Shown here piece by piece: positions 1 through 8,087 of a stretch of DNA of 64,000 nucleotides. The stretch is from positions 18,657 through 82,656 of the forward strand of contig JAPPKD010000122.1 in the NCBI GenBank assembly GCA_028820215.1, read 5' to 3'. Both the position numbers and the translations under genes were made by a program. Position 1 is the stretch's first letter. Every line of letters starts with the position of its first letter. The DNA is from Spirochaetaceae bacterium (GTDB lineage Bacteria > Spirochaetota > Spirochaetia > SZUA-6 > Bin103). The notes under the pieces were generated by a model. It saw only the letters and a program-made list of their open reading frames with translations. It ran no database searches and was not told the origin of the DNA.

Positions 1-198
1 GAGACGATCACCGCGGTCGTGCTCAGTCTGGCGACCGTGGGTCCGCTGCTGCTGTCGTCACTGCTGGCCCAGGACATGTTCCTGGCCGGGACCATCGTGA
101 TGTTCATGGCGTTCCTGACCGTGATAGGCACGCTGGTGTCGGACCTCCTGTTGGCCGCGATCGATCCGCGTATCCGCTTCGAAGCGCGCGGGGCATGA
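1..198 (+). CDS. ABC transporter permease, DppB-like (3' end only)
   Basis: The window opens inside this gene; 65 C-terminal residues remain, ending in TGA. They form two hydrophobic segments separated by a short loop and finish with a D-P-R-I-R motif, the usual C-terminus of DppB/OppB-type inner-membrane permeases for peptides or oligosaccharides (last two membrane helices, then 'D/Y-x-x-x-D-P-R-x-R'). The next gene, 16 bp downstream, is a DppC-type permease and a family 5 binding protein follows, which supports the assignment. The start and the catalytic-loop region lie outside the window. Confidence 0.85.
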   Translation, partial: ETITAVVLSLATVGPLLLSSLLAQDMFLAGTIVMFMAFLTVIGTLVSDLLLAAIDPRIRFEARGA

Positions 199-214
199 AC
201 GCAGTGGCGACCGC

Positions 215-1390
215 ATGAGCGAGGCTTCGACGGGTTTCCCCACGACCGGACGCTCCGCGGCCGATCTCTCCAGTCGGAGGCCGGAGAGATCGGACTCCGC
301 GGAGGAACGCATGTTCGTCGCCTCGCAGTGGCGGCTCATGTGGCTGAAGTTCCGCCGGCACAAGGTCGCGCTGGTCGGCGTCGCCGTGACCGCGCTTTTC
401 TACCTGCTGGCCGCCTTCTGCGAGGTCGTCGCTCCCTACGACCCGCGGCACCGCCACGGCCGCCACACCTTCGTGCCGCCGCAGGCCGTACACTTCTACG
501 ACAGCGACGGCGGCTTCTCGCTGCGGCCGTTCGTGTACAAGCTGGAGCGGCACATCGACCCGCGCTCGCTGCGCCGCACGTACACCGAAGACAACTCGCA
601 GCGGTACTACGTCAAGCTGCTTCACCGCGGGCAGGAGTACCGGTGGTGGGGTCTGTTCGACACCGACGTCCACCTGTTCGGGGTCGACGAGGAGGCGACG
701 ATCTTCCTGCTGGGCACCGACCGGCTGGGCCGGGACATGCTGTCGCGGATCCTGTACGGGGCGCGCATCTCGCTGTCGATCGGCCTGGTCGGCGTGGCCT
801 TCAGCCTGCTTCTGGGGCTGCTGCTCGGCGGCGTGTCCGGGTACTACGGCGGCCTCACCGACACGGTTGTGCAGCGCATCATCGAGTTGCTGCGTTCGTT
901 CCCGACCATTCCGCTGTGGCTGGCGCTGAGCGCTGCGATACCGGAGCTGTGGACGCCGGTGCAGCGGTACTTCGCCATTACCGTGATCCTGTCGGTGATG
1001 GGCTGGACCGGACTGGCGCGCGTGGTGCGCGGCAAGCTGCTGGCCCTGCGCGAGGAGGAGTTCGTCACCGCGGCGCTGGTGGCAGGGGAACGCGAGGGGC
1101 CGATCATCCGCCGCCACCTGCTGCCTTCGTTCATGAGCCATATCATCGTGTCGATCACCCTGAGCATCCCCGGCATGATCCTGGCGGAGACCGGGCTGAG
1201 CTTCCTGGGCCTGGGCCTGCGCCCTCCGGAGATAAGCTGGGGCGTGCTGCTCAAGGAGGCGCAGAACATCACCGCGGTCGGGCTGAACCCATGGCTGCTG
1301 CTGCCGGCGGTCCCGATCGTGCTGACCGTGCTGGCGTTCAACTTCGTCGGCGACGGCCTGCGCGATGCGGCGGACCCGTACAAGGTCTGA
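215..1390 (+). CDS. ABC transporter permease, DppC-like
   Basis: Inner-membrane permease of the Dpp/Opp peptide or oligosaccharide ABC family. The first membrane helix is near residues 48-68, the others lie in the second half, and the cytoplasmic coupling loop reads A-A-L-V-A-G-E-R-E-G-P-I-I-R-R-H-L-L-P at about 285-305, the family's EAA loop. At 391 residues it is longer than usual (about 300) because a hydrophilic insertion of some 100 residues follows helix 1; related permeases with this extra periplasmic domain exist. Start 215 is the longest frame; ATG 311 with GGAGGA upstream would remove a 32-residue polar leader and may be the true start. It sits 16 bp after the DppB-like gene and 101 bp before the binding protein. 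Confidence 0.9.
   Translation: MSEASTGFPTTGRSAADLSSRRPERSDSAEERMFVASQWRLMWLKFRRHKVALVGVAVTALFYLLAAFCEVVAPYDPRHRHGRHTFVPPQAVHFYDSDGGFSLRPFVYKLERHIDPRSLRRTYTEDNSQRYYVKLLHRGQEYRWWGLFDTDVHLFGVDEEATIFLLGTDRLGRDMLSRILYGARISLSIGLVGVAFSLLLGLLLGGVSGYYGGLTDTVVQRIIELLRSFPTIPLWLALSAAIPELWTPVQRYFAITVILSVMGWTGLARVVRGKLLALREEEFVTAALVAGEREGPIIRRHLLPSFMSHIIVSITLSIPGMILAETGLSFLGLGLRPPEISWGVLLKEAQNITAVGLNPWLLLPAVPIVLTVLAFNFVGDGLRDAADPYKV
261..293 (+). promoter_or_regulatory. 11-bp perfect stem-loop in the 5' region of the DppC-like gene
   Basis: CCGATCTCTCC (261-271) is perfectly complementary to GGAGAGATCGG (283-293) across an 11-nt loop. It lies between the first possible start of the DppC-like permease (215) and an internal ATG at 311 that has its own GGAGGA Shine-Dalgarno at 301-306. 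If translation begins at 311, the hairpin is an untranslated element between the two permease genes, where it could stabilise mRNA or tune expression. No T-run follows, so it is not a classical terminator. Confidence 0.5.
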
Positions 1391-1491
1391 ACGGCGGCCA
1401 AGGCTTGATCGGAGGGCGCCCACGGGCTACCTTCCCGTGATCGGCTCGTGAGTCCCACGAGACGACATAACCACACACGAGGAGATTCGAC

Positions 1492-3432
1492 GTGTCCTAT
1501 GTTCGTTTTTTCGTAACGGCTGTCATGCTGACCGCGGCGGCCGCCCTTGGCGTAGCCCAAGCCGGCGTGGGGTATCCGCTCGGCCAGTGGGCGACGGTCG
1601 CCGCCTTCGAGCGCGACACCGGCGCCTCGATCACGGAGTACAGCGGAGCCCCGGTCCTGCAGGCCATGGTGGCCGACGGCACGCTGCCGGCCGTCGCCGA
1701 CCGCCTGCCGCTGGAGCCGGCGGTGGTAGCCCCCGCCGAAGCGGTGGGCCAGTACGGCGGCACCTGGCGGCGCGTGGCCACGCGGCCCACGGACAACCGC
1801 CTGGCCGACCGGATGGGCTACGAGCCCCTGCTGCGCCGCGCCCGAGACGGCACGGCCGTGGTCGCCAACATCGCCCACCGCTGGGAGGCGAGCCCCGACG
1901 GGACCCAGTTCACCTTCCACCTGCGCGAGGGCATGAAGTGGTCCGACGGCGCGCCGTTCACGGCGGATGACATCGTCTACCAGTTCGAGAACGTCTACTC
2001 GAACGAAGAGGTCACCCCGGTGTTTCCGTCGTGGCTGACGGTCAAGACCGTGCCGCCCACCCTGACCAAGGTCGACGATCAGACCATCATCTTCACGTTC
2101 GCCGACACCAACGGCCTGTTCGAGGAGGTGCTGACCTTTCGTGGCGACGGCATCTTCGCCCCCAAGCACTACCTGGAGCAGTTCCACGCCGACTTCACCG
2201 ACAAGGACAAGCTCAACGAGGCCGCCCAGGCCGCGGGGTTCGAGCTCTGGCACCAGCGGTACGGCCAGTTGGGCAACGTGACGCTGAACCAGGACCTCCC
2301 GACCATCCGCCCGTGGAGGCTTGCCACCGAGGCGACCGGCGTGACTCGCCAGATCGCCGAGCGCAACGCGTTCTACTGGAAGGTGGACACGGTCGGCCAG
2401 CAGCTCCCGTACATCGACCGCATCGCGATCGACGTGGTGGAGAGCGGCGAGGCCGCCAATTTCAAGGCGATGGCGGGCGAGATCGACATGCAGTCGCGCT
2501 ACATGAGCTTCGGGAACTTCACGCTGTTCGTCGAGAACGAGGCGGCGGAAGACTACCAGGTGCGGCAGTGGGTCAACCCGATCCCGGACGCGCTCAAGTT
2601 CAACCTGACCTACGAGGACGCGGTGCTGCGCGAGCTGTTCAACGAGCGTGACTTCCGCATCGCCATGTCCAAGGCCATCGACCGCGAGGAGATCGGCGAC
2701 CTGGTCTACCTGGGCGTCGCCACTCCGTGGCAGGCGGTCCCGGTCGAGGCAGATCCGTTCTTCGTGCCGCCCGTGCACATCGACTACGATCCGGACGGCG
2801 CGAACAAGCTGCTCGACGGCATCGGCCTGACCGCCCGCGACGGCGACAACATGCGCCTGCGCCCGGACGGCGATGAGTTGAACCTCATCATCTCGTCGTA
2901 CGGCGCCGAGGAAGCCGGCGGCGGGGCCGACATGCTGGAGCTGATCAAGGACCACTGGGAGGCGGTCGGCATCCGCACCTCGATCTCGATCGAAGACCGC
3001 AGTCTGTGGTCGCAGCGCCGCGCGTCGGGTGAATTCATGGTGAACGCCTACCTGACCGTCGGCATTCACTGGTCGATCGATCCCAACTGGTACGTGCCCG
3101 TGAGCGGCTCGCAGCACGGTTGGGCGCCCGAGTCCGCGCGCTGGTACGCCAGCAACGGCGAGGCCGGCGAGGAGCCGACGCCCGAGATCAAGCAGCTTCA
3201 GGAGTGGTACGGACAGATGCAGACCACCGCCGATCCGGATGAGCGCATCGCGATCGGCAGGAACATCATCCAGTCGCACGTCGACAACGTGTGGATGATC
3301 GGCACGGTCCGCTACCCGGCGGTCGCGATCGTCAAGAACAACTTCCGCAACGTGCCGGAGACGGTCATCCAGAGCTGGCGCCTGAAGAGCCCCGGCTACA
3401 CCAACGTGGAGCAGTACTGGATCGAAGGCTGA
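1492..3432 (+). CDS. ABC transporter substrate-binding protein, family 5 (DppA/OppA type)
   Basis: Secreted or periplasmic binding component (646 aa) of the transporter encoded just upstream. A GTG start follows a GAGGAG ribosome site (1479-1484). Residues 1-25 form a Sec signal peptide ending A-Q-A without a lipobox cysteine. The family 5 body includes the typical L-R-E-G-M-K-W-S-D-G-A-P-F-T-A-D-D-I motif near 141-160 and a 'AMSKAIDREEI' helix near 395. Family 5 proteins bind peptides, but many bind oligosaccharides; the sugar-rich surroundings make the latter plausible. The ATPase genes are not in the window and may lie upstream. Two short inverted repeats (1420-1438 and around 1444-1460) sit in the leader. 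Confidence 0.93.
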   Translation: MSYVRFFVTAVMLTAAAALGVAQAGVGYPLGQWATVAAFERDTGASITEYSGAPVLQAMVADGTLPAVADRLPLEPAVVAPAEAVGQYGGTWRRVATRPTDNRLADRMGYEPLLRRARDGTAVVANIAHRWEASPDGTQFTFHLREGMKWSDGAPFTADDIVYQFENVYSNEEVTPVFPSWLTVKTVPPTLTKVDDQTIIFTFADTNGLFEEVLTFRGDGIFAPKHYLEQFHADFTDKDKLNEAAQAAGFELWHQRYGQLGNVTLNQDLPTIRPWRLATEATGVTRQIAERNAFYWKVDTVGQQLPYIDRIAIDVVESGEAANFKAMAGEIDMQSRYMSFGNFTLFVENEAAEDYQVRQWVNPIPDALKFNLTYEDAVLRELFNERDFRIAMSKAIDREEIGDLVYLGVATPWQAVPVEADPFFVPPVHIDYDPDGANKLLDGIGLTARDGDNMRLRPDGDELNLIISSYGAEEAGGGADMLELIKDHWEAVGIRTSISIEDRSLWSQRRASGEFMVNAYLTVGIHWSIDPNWYVPVSGSQHGWAPESARWYASNGEAGEEPTPEIKQLQEWYGQMQTTADPDERIAIGRNIIQSHVDNVWMIGTVRYPAVAIVKNNFRNVPETVIQSWRLKSPGYTNVEQYWIEG

Positions 3433-3466
3433 CCGGTACGCAGAACCCCGAAGGGGATCTGATCAA

Positions 3467-3497
3467 GCGAGGGCGGTACACGAAGTGCCGCCCTCGC
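3467..3497 (+). terminator. Terminator-like hairpin after the Dpp-type operon
   Basis: GCGAGGGCGG (3467-3476) pairs perfectly with CCGCCCTCGC (3488-3497) around an 11-nt loop, 34 bp after the stop of the binding protein. The downstream sequence (GTTGTCT) is only weakly T-rich, so it is a strong hairpin but not an ideal intrinsic terminator. It separates the transporter operon from the HicBA module. Confidence 0.6.
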
Positions 3498-3590
3498 GTT
3501 GTCTACGAGCGCCAAGCGCTGCAGATCCGGATTCGTTGACCGTGTCCGCGCGATCTGCGAGGGTGCCGACTGACATCAGGGATTGAAGAG

Positions 3591-3794
3591 ATGAAGATCA
3601 AGGTCGTGATTCATCAAGCGGAGGAAGGGGGGTATTGGGCGGAGGTCCCCTCCATTCCCGGCTGTGTGACGCAGGGAGAATCCTTCGAAGAGCTCTTGAA
3701 GAACCTGTATGAGGCTATCGAAGGGTGCCTGTCCGTCGATGTCGACGATATTCCACTGTCGAAGAAGGATAGAGTGATCGAAATAGCTGTATGA
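3591..3794 (+). CDS. hicB: HicB-like antitoxin
   Basis: Small (67 aa) antitoxin of a HicBA toxin-antitoxin pair. It shows the partial RNase-H-like HicB fold: a beta-hairpin start, then G-G-Y-W-A-E-V-P-S-I-P-G-C-V-T-Q-G-E-S, the hallmark motif, followed by the E-E-L-L-K-N-L-Y-E-A-I helix. There is no obvious C-terminal DNA-binding domain, as in short HicB forms. It overlaps the toxin gene by 4 bp (ATGA), giving the order hicB-hicA. AAGAG lies just before the ATG. The codons are visibly less GC-rich than those of the neighbours, consistent with a mobile module. Confidence 0.85.
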   Translation: MKIKVVIHQAEEGGYWAEVPSIPGCVTQGESFEELLKNLYEAIEGCLSVDVDDIPLSKKDRVIEIAV

Positions 3795-3997
3795 AGGCCG
3801 TCAGCGGCAAGCGATTCTGCAGCATTCTCGAGTCACGGGGGTGGCAACTGAGGCGGATTCACGGGAGCCACCACATCTATACCAAAGACAGCGTTTCAGC
3901 TCGTATCTCCGTCCCAGTCCATGGAAACAAAGTCCTGAAGGTCGGGCTTCAGCGACACCTGATGCGACTGGCCGGAGTCCACGAATCCGATCTCTGA
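3791..3997 (+). CDS. hicA: HicA-like mRNA interferase toxin
   Basis: A 68-residue protein with the double-stranded-RNA-binding-like HicA/YcfA fold: an N-terminal helix (S-G-K-R-F-C-S-I-L-E-S-R-G-W), then R-R-I-H-G-S-H-H-I-Y, in which His28 occupies the catalytic position, and V-P-V-H-G-N-K-V-L-K-V-G before the last helix. HicA enzymes cut mRNA and are neutralised by HicB. Start and stop overlap both neighbours: 4 bp with hicB, and the stop codon lies within the promoter region of the next gene. It looks intact. Confidence 0.85.
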   Translation: MKAVSGKRFCSILESRGWQLRRIHGSHHIYTKDSVSARISVPVHGNKVLKVGLQRHLMRLAGVHESDL

Positions 3998-4005
3998 TGA
4001 TGGTG

Positions 4006-4011
4006 TACCAT
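4006..4011 (+). promoter_or_regulatory. -10-like hexamer 6 nt before a start codon (leaderless promoter candidate)
   Basis: TACCAT at 4006-4011 is followed by exactly 6 nt (CAGCCC) and then ATG 4018. No Shine-Dalgarno is present. Transcription from this element would begin at or next to the A of the ATG. The arrangement recurs at several genes here and is the reason for preferring 4018 over the ATGs at 3997 and 4000. No clear -35 was seen. Confidence 0.45.
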
Positions 4012-4017
4012 CAGCCC

Positions 4018-5289
4018 ATGCTGCCCGAGCGGTTCCTGGTCTTCTACAACTACGATCCCACCGATCCGCCGCGGTTCCACGACGGGCCGATCGACGGCGA
4101 GTACTTCGACTGGCTGTTCGAGATGCTGGCCGGCACCGGGTTGACCTTCCTGTACCGGTGCAACACCGCCGGCCGCGCCTACTACCCGTCGCGGACGATG
4201 GCGCCGTTCGACCACGGCTGCGTCGACCCGCACAACCCGGCGGCCCAGTACTGGCACCGCGTGGCCGACATCCTGGACATCGGCGACCCGCTGGCCAGTG
4301 CCGTGGAGGCGGCGCGCCGGCACAGCGTGCCGATCTGGGGCTGGGTCAACTGGAACGAGTTCCAGTGCGTGCGCCGCGACTACGTCTCCCTGGTGGACCC
4401 GGTCTGGTACGCGGCGCCGCGCAAGTACTGGTGCTCGCGCGACGGATCGCGCTTCTATCACGGGATTCCCGACTACGGCGACGCGGAGGTGCAGGAGCGG
4501 CTGGCCGCGATGACCGGCGAGCTCTTGGGCTACGGCGTCGACGGCCTGTACCTGTCGACCCGCTCGCATAGCTGGTACGCCTGCTTCGACACCCCCGGCT
4601 GGGACGAGCACCTGGAGCCGTTCGGCTTCACGGACCGCGTGGTCGCCGACTACCGCGAGCGGCACGGCGTGAACATCCGCTACGAACCGTACGACACCGA
4701 GGAGTTCTACCGGATCAAGGGCGAGCACTTCTCGGAGGTGATCACCCGCACCGGCAGCCAGATGCACGGCGCCGGCAAGCCGTTCGTCGTGGGCCTGTCG
4801 CCCGACCGGTACGAGCTGTGCGTGGCGTTCGGCGAGGGCAGGATGGCCGGAGGGCCGCACCTGCTGCTGTACAAGGACTGGGAGCGGTGGGTGGCCGACG
4901 GGTCGGTGGACGGCATCTGCTCGGAGCGCTCCTGTCCGCACGAGGTGATCCTGGACGCGCCGCCCCTGGAGCTGTTCCGCCGCACCCTGCCGGACGGGTT
5001 TCCGCTGTTCCTGTGGCTGGACAACGCCCGCTTCATCAACCGCGACTACGGGCCGTTCCACCTGGGCAACTGGGACCGCTACTCGGTCGACGAGGTGATC
5101 GGCATGGTGAGCGCGGCCCGGCAGGCGGGCGCCCGCGGGGCGTTCCTGCACTCGCTATACCACTACACCTCGCTCGACTCGGGCGGCGAGCCGATCGGCG
5201 GGCCGGCCGATGAGCCGGGCGGCTACGGCGTGCTGCCGCGCCGGGAGTACCTGGAGGCGCTGCGCCGCTGGAGGACCGCCGATGCCTGA
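4018..5289 (+). CDS. Putative glycoside-hydrolase-type TIM-barrel protein
   Basis: A 423-residue soluble protein without a signal peptide. It starts F-L-V-F-Y-N-Y-D-P and carries motifs seen in glycosidase-like (beta/alpha)8 barrels: W-G-W-V-N-W-N-E (about 110-117), G-Y-G-V-D-G-L-Y-L-S-T-R-S-H (about 172-186) and F-L-W-L-D-N-A-R-F (about 330). Candidate acids are in 'WVNWNE' and 'GVDGLY', but I cannot assign a GH family or substrate. It overlaps the next gene by 8 bp; the two share a similar N-terminal layout and look like diverged sisters in one operon. I infer a cytoplasmic oligosaccharide-processing role. The start is chosen from the leaderless promoter motif. Confidence 0.7.
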   Translation: MLPERFLVFYNYDPTDPPRFHDGPIDGEYFDWLFEMLAGTGLTFLYRCNTAGRAYYPSRTMAPFDHGCVDPHNPAAQYWHRVADILDIGDPLASAVEAARRHSVPIWGWVNWNEFQCVRRDYVSLVDPVWYAAPRKYWCSRDGSRFYHGIPDYGDAEVQERLAAMTGELLGYGVDGLYLSTRSHSWYACFDTPGWDEHLEPFGFTDRVVADYRERHGVNIRYEPYDTEEFYRIKGEHFSEVITRTGSQMHGAGKPFVVGLSPDRYELCVAFGEGRMAGGPHLLLYKDWERWVADGSVDGICSERSCPHEVILDAPPLELFRRTLPDGFPLFLWLDNARFINRDYGPFHLGNWDRYSVDEVIGMVSAARQAGARGAFLHSLYHYTSLDSGGEPIGGPADEPGGYGVLPRREYLEALRRWRTADA

Positions 5290-6880
5290 TCGGGCGGGGG
5301 AGCCTGGTTCGCGAGGCGCGCCGCGCCTCATGTTCTACAACGACGGCCGCCATCCGCTGATCTACCAGTTCGAGCCGCCGATCCGGACGGACGAGCTCGA
5401 GATCGCCGTCGACGAGCTGGCCGGCACGCCGGTCGACGCGCTGATGTTCTGCCTGGGCGACGGCCGCACGGTGCTGCACGATACCGAGGTCGGCGAGCTT
5501 TGGGGCCACAACGTGGCGAGCTGGCCGCACATGGTATTCCACCGCACTCACCGCAACGCCCGCGGGCTGATCGACGCCGGGCACGACCCGCTGCGGGTCG
5601 TCTGCGACCGCGCGCACGCCAAGGGCGTGCGCTTCTACCCGACGCTGCTGGTGCAGAACGGCCGTGGCGGCGGCGGCGACGACGTGCGCTGCTCGGACTT
5701 CCGGTTCACCAACACCCATCTGGAGATCGGGGCGGACGGCGCGCTGCCGCCCGACCACCCCGCCGCGCGCTGCCTGGACTTCGCCCATGCCGAGGTTCGC
5801 GACGAGCGCTTCGCGCTGATCCAGGAGACCCTCGGCCGCTACCCCGTGGACGGGTTCGAGCTGCAGCTCGCCTACCGCCACTGGTACTTCCACCCGGACG
5901 CGGTCGACGCCGGACGGCGGGTCATGACCGAGTGGATCGAGCGGGTGCACGCGGCGGTCAAGGCGGGCGGCGCCGGGCGGGAGCTGGTCGTGCGGGTGCC
6001 GGCCAGCATCGAGGGGTGCCGCGCCTCCGGCCTCGACGTCGCGGAGTGGCTGCGCCTCGGCTTGGTCGACGTGGTCGTGGCCGAGGCGTTCGGGGACCCG
6101 GAGATCCTCGACTCGACCGTGGACCTGCGCTCGCTGGTGGCCGCCGCGCGCGGCAAGGAGGGCAGGGTGCATGCCGCCCTGCTCCGCCTGGTCGACTCGG
6201 ACCGCGTGGCCTCGGCGCCGATCGAGATGGTGCGGGCGGCCGCCGCCAACTACTGGGACCAGGGGGTGGACGGCCTGTACCTGGCCTACTGGCACGCGGC
6301 CTGGCCGTTCGGCGCCGATTTCTACCAGATGCTGCGCGAGCTGCCGCACCCGGACGTGATGGCCGCCAAGGACAAGGTCTACTTCGTCCCCACGGCGACC
6401 GGCCGCTTCCCCGACCCGCAGACGGAGCCCGGGGTGAAGCGGCAGCTCCCGGCCCCGCTGCCGGCCGGCCGGCCGGCCCGCGCGGCGTTCCTGGTGAGCG
6501 ACGACCTGCCCCGGCAGGACGCCGCCGGCAGGCTCCACCAGGTCCTGCTGCGCGTGCGGGTGACGGGCGTCAGCGAGCGCGACCGCCTGACCATCCGCCT
6601 CAACGGCGCGGTGCTGCCAGCGAGTGGCGGGCGCCTGATCAACCTGACGGCCAACATAAGCTGGACCCGTCATCGGGTGGCCGGCTACTGGTACCTGTTT
6701 CCGCTCACCGCCGGCCACTGGCCGCGCCGCGGCCGCAACACGCTGGAGGTCACCCTCGACGAGGCGGATCCCGAGCTCGCCACGCCGCGCGCCCTGCACG
6801 ACGTCGAGCTCAAGATCGACTACCTGATCGGCAAGAGGTTCACCCGCGACCGAGACCCCGACCTGGGACCGTTCACGTAG
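5282..6880 (+). CDS. Putative glycoside-hydrolase-type protein with a C-terminal beta domain
   Basis: A 532-residue cytoplasmic-looking protein translationally coupled to the previous gene (8-bp overlap). Residues 15-380 resemble the upstream protein: L-M-F-Y-N-D-G-R-H near the start, K-G-V-R-F-Y-P-T-L-L-V-Q-N in the middle and W-D-Q-G-V-D-G-L-Y-L-A-Y-W-H-A-A-W late, a (beta/alpha)8-barrel pattern. Residues of about 400-532 form an extra beta-rich region (for example L-L-R-V-R-V-T-G-V and L-T-I-R-L-N-G-A-V) resembling accessory jelly-roll domains. The ATG at 5282 is chosen over upstream frame extension because the sequence before it is the end of the preceding gene. Substrate unknown. Confidence 0.7.
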   Translation: MPDRAGEPGSRGAPRLMFYNDGRHPLIYQFEPPIRTDELEIAVDELAGTPVDALMFCLGDGRTVLHDTEVGELWGHNVASWPHMVFHRTHRNARGLIDAGHDPLRVVCDRAHAKGVRFYPTLLVQNGRGGGGDDVRCSDFRFTNTHLEIGADGALPPDHPAARCLDFAHAEVRDERFALIQETLGRYPVDGFELQLAYRHWYFHPDAVDAGRRVMTEWIERVHAAVKAGGAGRELVVRVPASIEGCRASGLDVAEWLRLGLVDVVVAEAFGDPEILDSTVDLRSLVAAARGKEGRVHAALLRLVDSDRVASAPIEMVRAAAANYWDQGVDGLYLAYWHAAWPFGADFYQMLRELPHPDVMAAKDKVYFVPTATGRFPDPQTEPGVKRQLPAPLPAGRPARAAFLVSDDLPRQDAAGRLHQVLLRVRVTGVSERDRLTIRLNGAVLPASGGRLINLTANISWTRHRVAGYWYLFPLTAGHWPRRGRNTLEVTLDEADPELATPRALHDVELKIDYLIGKRFTRDRDPDLGPFT

Positions 6881-6900
6881 GACGATTCAGGTCGATGTAC

Positions 6901-6926
6901 GCTCTTGAGTAGTTTTACTCAAGGGC
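6901..6926. terminator. Bidirectional hairpin between convergent genes
   Basis: CTTGAGTA (6904-6911) and TACTCAAG (6916-6923) form a perfect 8-bp stem with a GTTT loop. Three further pairs (including one G-U) extend it to 6901-6926. It lies between the convergent ends at 6880 and 6931, where a terminator serving both strands is expected. Neither side has a long T-run. Confidence 0.6.
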
Positions 6927-6930
6927 GTAA

Positions 6931-8073
6931 TCAGGGCTCCTCGGTGCCGAGGTGTTTGCGCAGCTCGCGGAGGTACCACTCCCGGCCCCGGAGCGGTTTC
7001 TTGTGATGCAGGCGCGTCCTCTTGGGGAGCAGCCGCAGGCTCCGGTCGGGCAGCGGCAACCGCACTGGCGCATGCCCCTGCCCGTGCGATTCGCGGATGG
7101 CGATCGCCATCTCCAGCACCGCGCGGCCGTTGATGCCGTCGCTCAGAGGGGCGTCGCCCGCGTCGAGCGCGGTCACGAGCTCCTGCACGGTCGCCGCTTG
7201 CCGGTTGGCCGGAATCCCCCAGCCGTCGCGCCTGCCCTTGTCCCAGTTGCGGATCGACCCTTCGGGGAACACGCCGTCGACCGGCTGCAGTCGCTGCCAT
7301 GAGTCGCGCTCGGCTGCCGGTGCGCCGGGATCCTCGTCCGGGCGGCGCCACATTCGCACCACGTTGTCGCTGACGCGGATCACTCCGCGGCTGCCCGCCG
7401 CCTCGATGCCCATGCCGCGGGCGTCGGCGCTGCGGTGCAGGACCGCCTCCGTACCGGTGACGAAGCGGAAGTAACCGGCACCTCCCTGGTCATGGTCGCT
7501 CTCCGCATCGTTCGCCATCCAGCCGATCGCCCAGGCGACGTCCGCGTCGCCGGCGAACAGCCGCACCAGGCTCAGCACCTGGCAGCCGCCGCCTGACAGC
7601 TCGGTGCCGCTGCCGCCGGTGGCGGTGATCGAGCTCACTACGCCGATCTCGCCCGCTTCGATCAACGCCAGCGCGGTGCCGTACTCCGGCAGGTTGCGGT
7701 CCAGGTCGCCCACCGCCAACGCGACTCCGTTCGCCCGGCACGCCTCCACCATGCGGTCGGCGTCCGCCAGGGTGGCCGCCATCGGCTTCTCGCACTGCAC
7801 CGCCCGGACGCCGGCCTGCGCGCAGGCCACCACGACGTCGGGGTTGGGGGCCACCGGCAGGATCGCCGCAGCGACATCGAGCCGCTCTCGCGCCAGCATC
7901 TCTCGATAGTCGGCGTAACCGGGCACCCCGAAGCGGTCGCAGAACATGCCCAGCGTCTCGGCGTCGGGATCGGCCGCCGCGACCACCTCGGTCTGCGGAT
8001 GGAAGCGGTACGCAACCGCGTACTCCACCCCCTTGTGACCGGGGCCGATGATGCCGACGCGATAGCTGGCCAC
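6931..8073 (-). CDS. Gfo/Idh/MocA family oxidoreductase
   Basis: NAD(P)-dependent sugar or inositol dehydrogenase-type enzyme (380 aa). The N-terminal Rossmann start is Y-R-V-G-I-I-G-P-G-H-K-G (about 4-15), and the C-E-K-P-M-A motif (about 94-99) carries the family's Lys-Pro pair. The C-terminal domain contains A-T-G-G-S-G-T-E near 150 and an open-sheet region typical of GFO_IDH_MocA_C. Start is GTG 8073, with TAGAAT exactly 6 nt upstream. The promoter lies within and just after the end of the previous minus-strand gene (stop at 8088). It probably oxidises a sugar or uronate released by the neighbouring enzymes; the substrate cannot be read from sequence. Confidence 0.88.
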   Translation of the reverse strand: MASYRVGIIGPGHKGVEYAVAYRFHPQTEVVAAADPDAETLGMFCDRFGVPGYADYREMLARERLDVAAAILPVAPNPDVVVACAQAGVRAVQCEKPMAATLADADRMVEACRANGVALAVGDLDRNLPEYGTALALIEAGEIGVVSSITATGGSGTELSGGGCQVLSLVRLFAGDADVAWAIGWMANDAESDHDQGGAGYFRFVTGTEAVLHRSADARGMGIEAAGSRGVIRVSDNVVRMWRRPDEDPGAPAAERDSWQRLQPVDGVFPEGSIRNWDKGRRDGWGIPANRQAATVQELVTALDAGDAPLSDGINGRAVLEMAIAIRESHGQGHAPVRLPLPDRSLRLLPKRTRLHHKKPLRGREWYLRELRKHLGTEEP

Positions 8074-8079
8074 CGGTCG

Positions 8080-8085
8080 ATTCTA
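8080..8085 (-). promoter_or_regulatory. -10-like hexamer 6 nt before a GTG start
   Basis: Reading the minus strand, TAGAAT (8085-8080) is followed by CGACCG and then the GTG start at 8073. TAGAAT matches the sigma-70 -10 consensus at 5 of 6 positions. No good -35 was seen 16-18 bp upstream. This fits leaderless transcription of the oxidoreductase gene. Confidence 0.45.
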
Positions 8086-8087
8086 CC

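Noticed and set aside
104..1423. 439-codon minus-strand frame opposite the DppC-like gene
   Set aside because: Gln/His/Arg-rich antisense shadow with no motif.
844..3279. 811-codon frame on the minus strand across the Dpp-type permease and binding-protein genes
   Set aside because: It is antisense to clear ABC genes and has low-complexity composition; a shadow frame.
3841..4017. Upstream extension of the gene at 4018 into the HicA gene
   Set aside because: The residues are an out-of-frame reading of HicA; a -10-like element sits 6 nt before ATG 4018.
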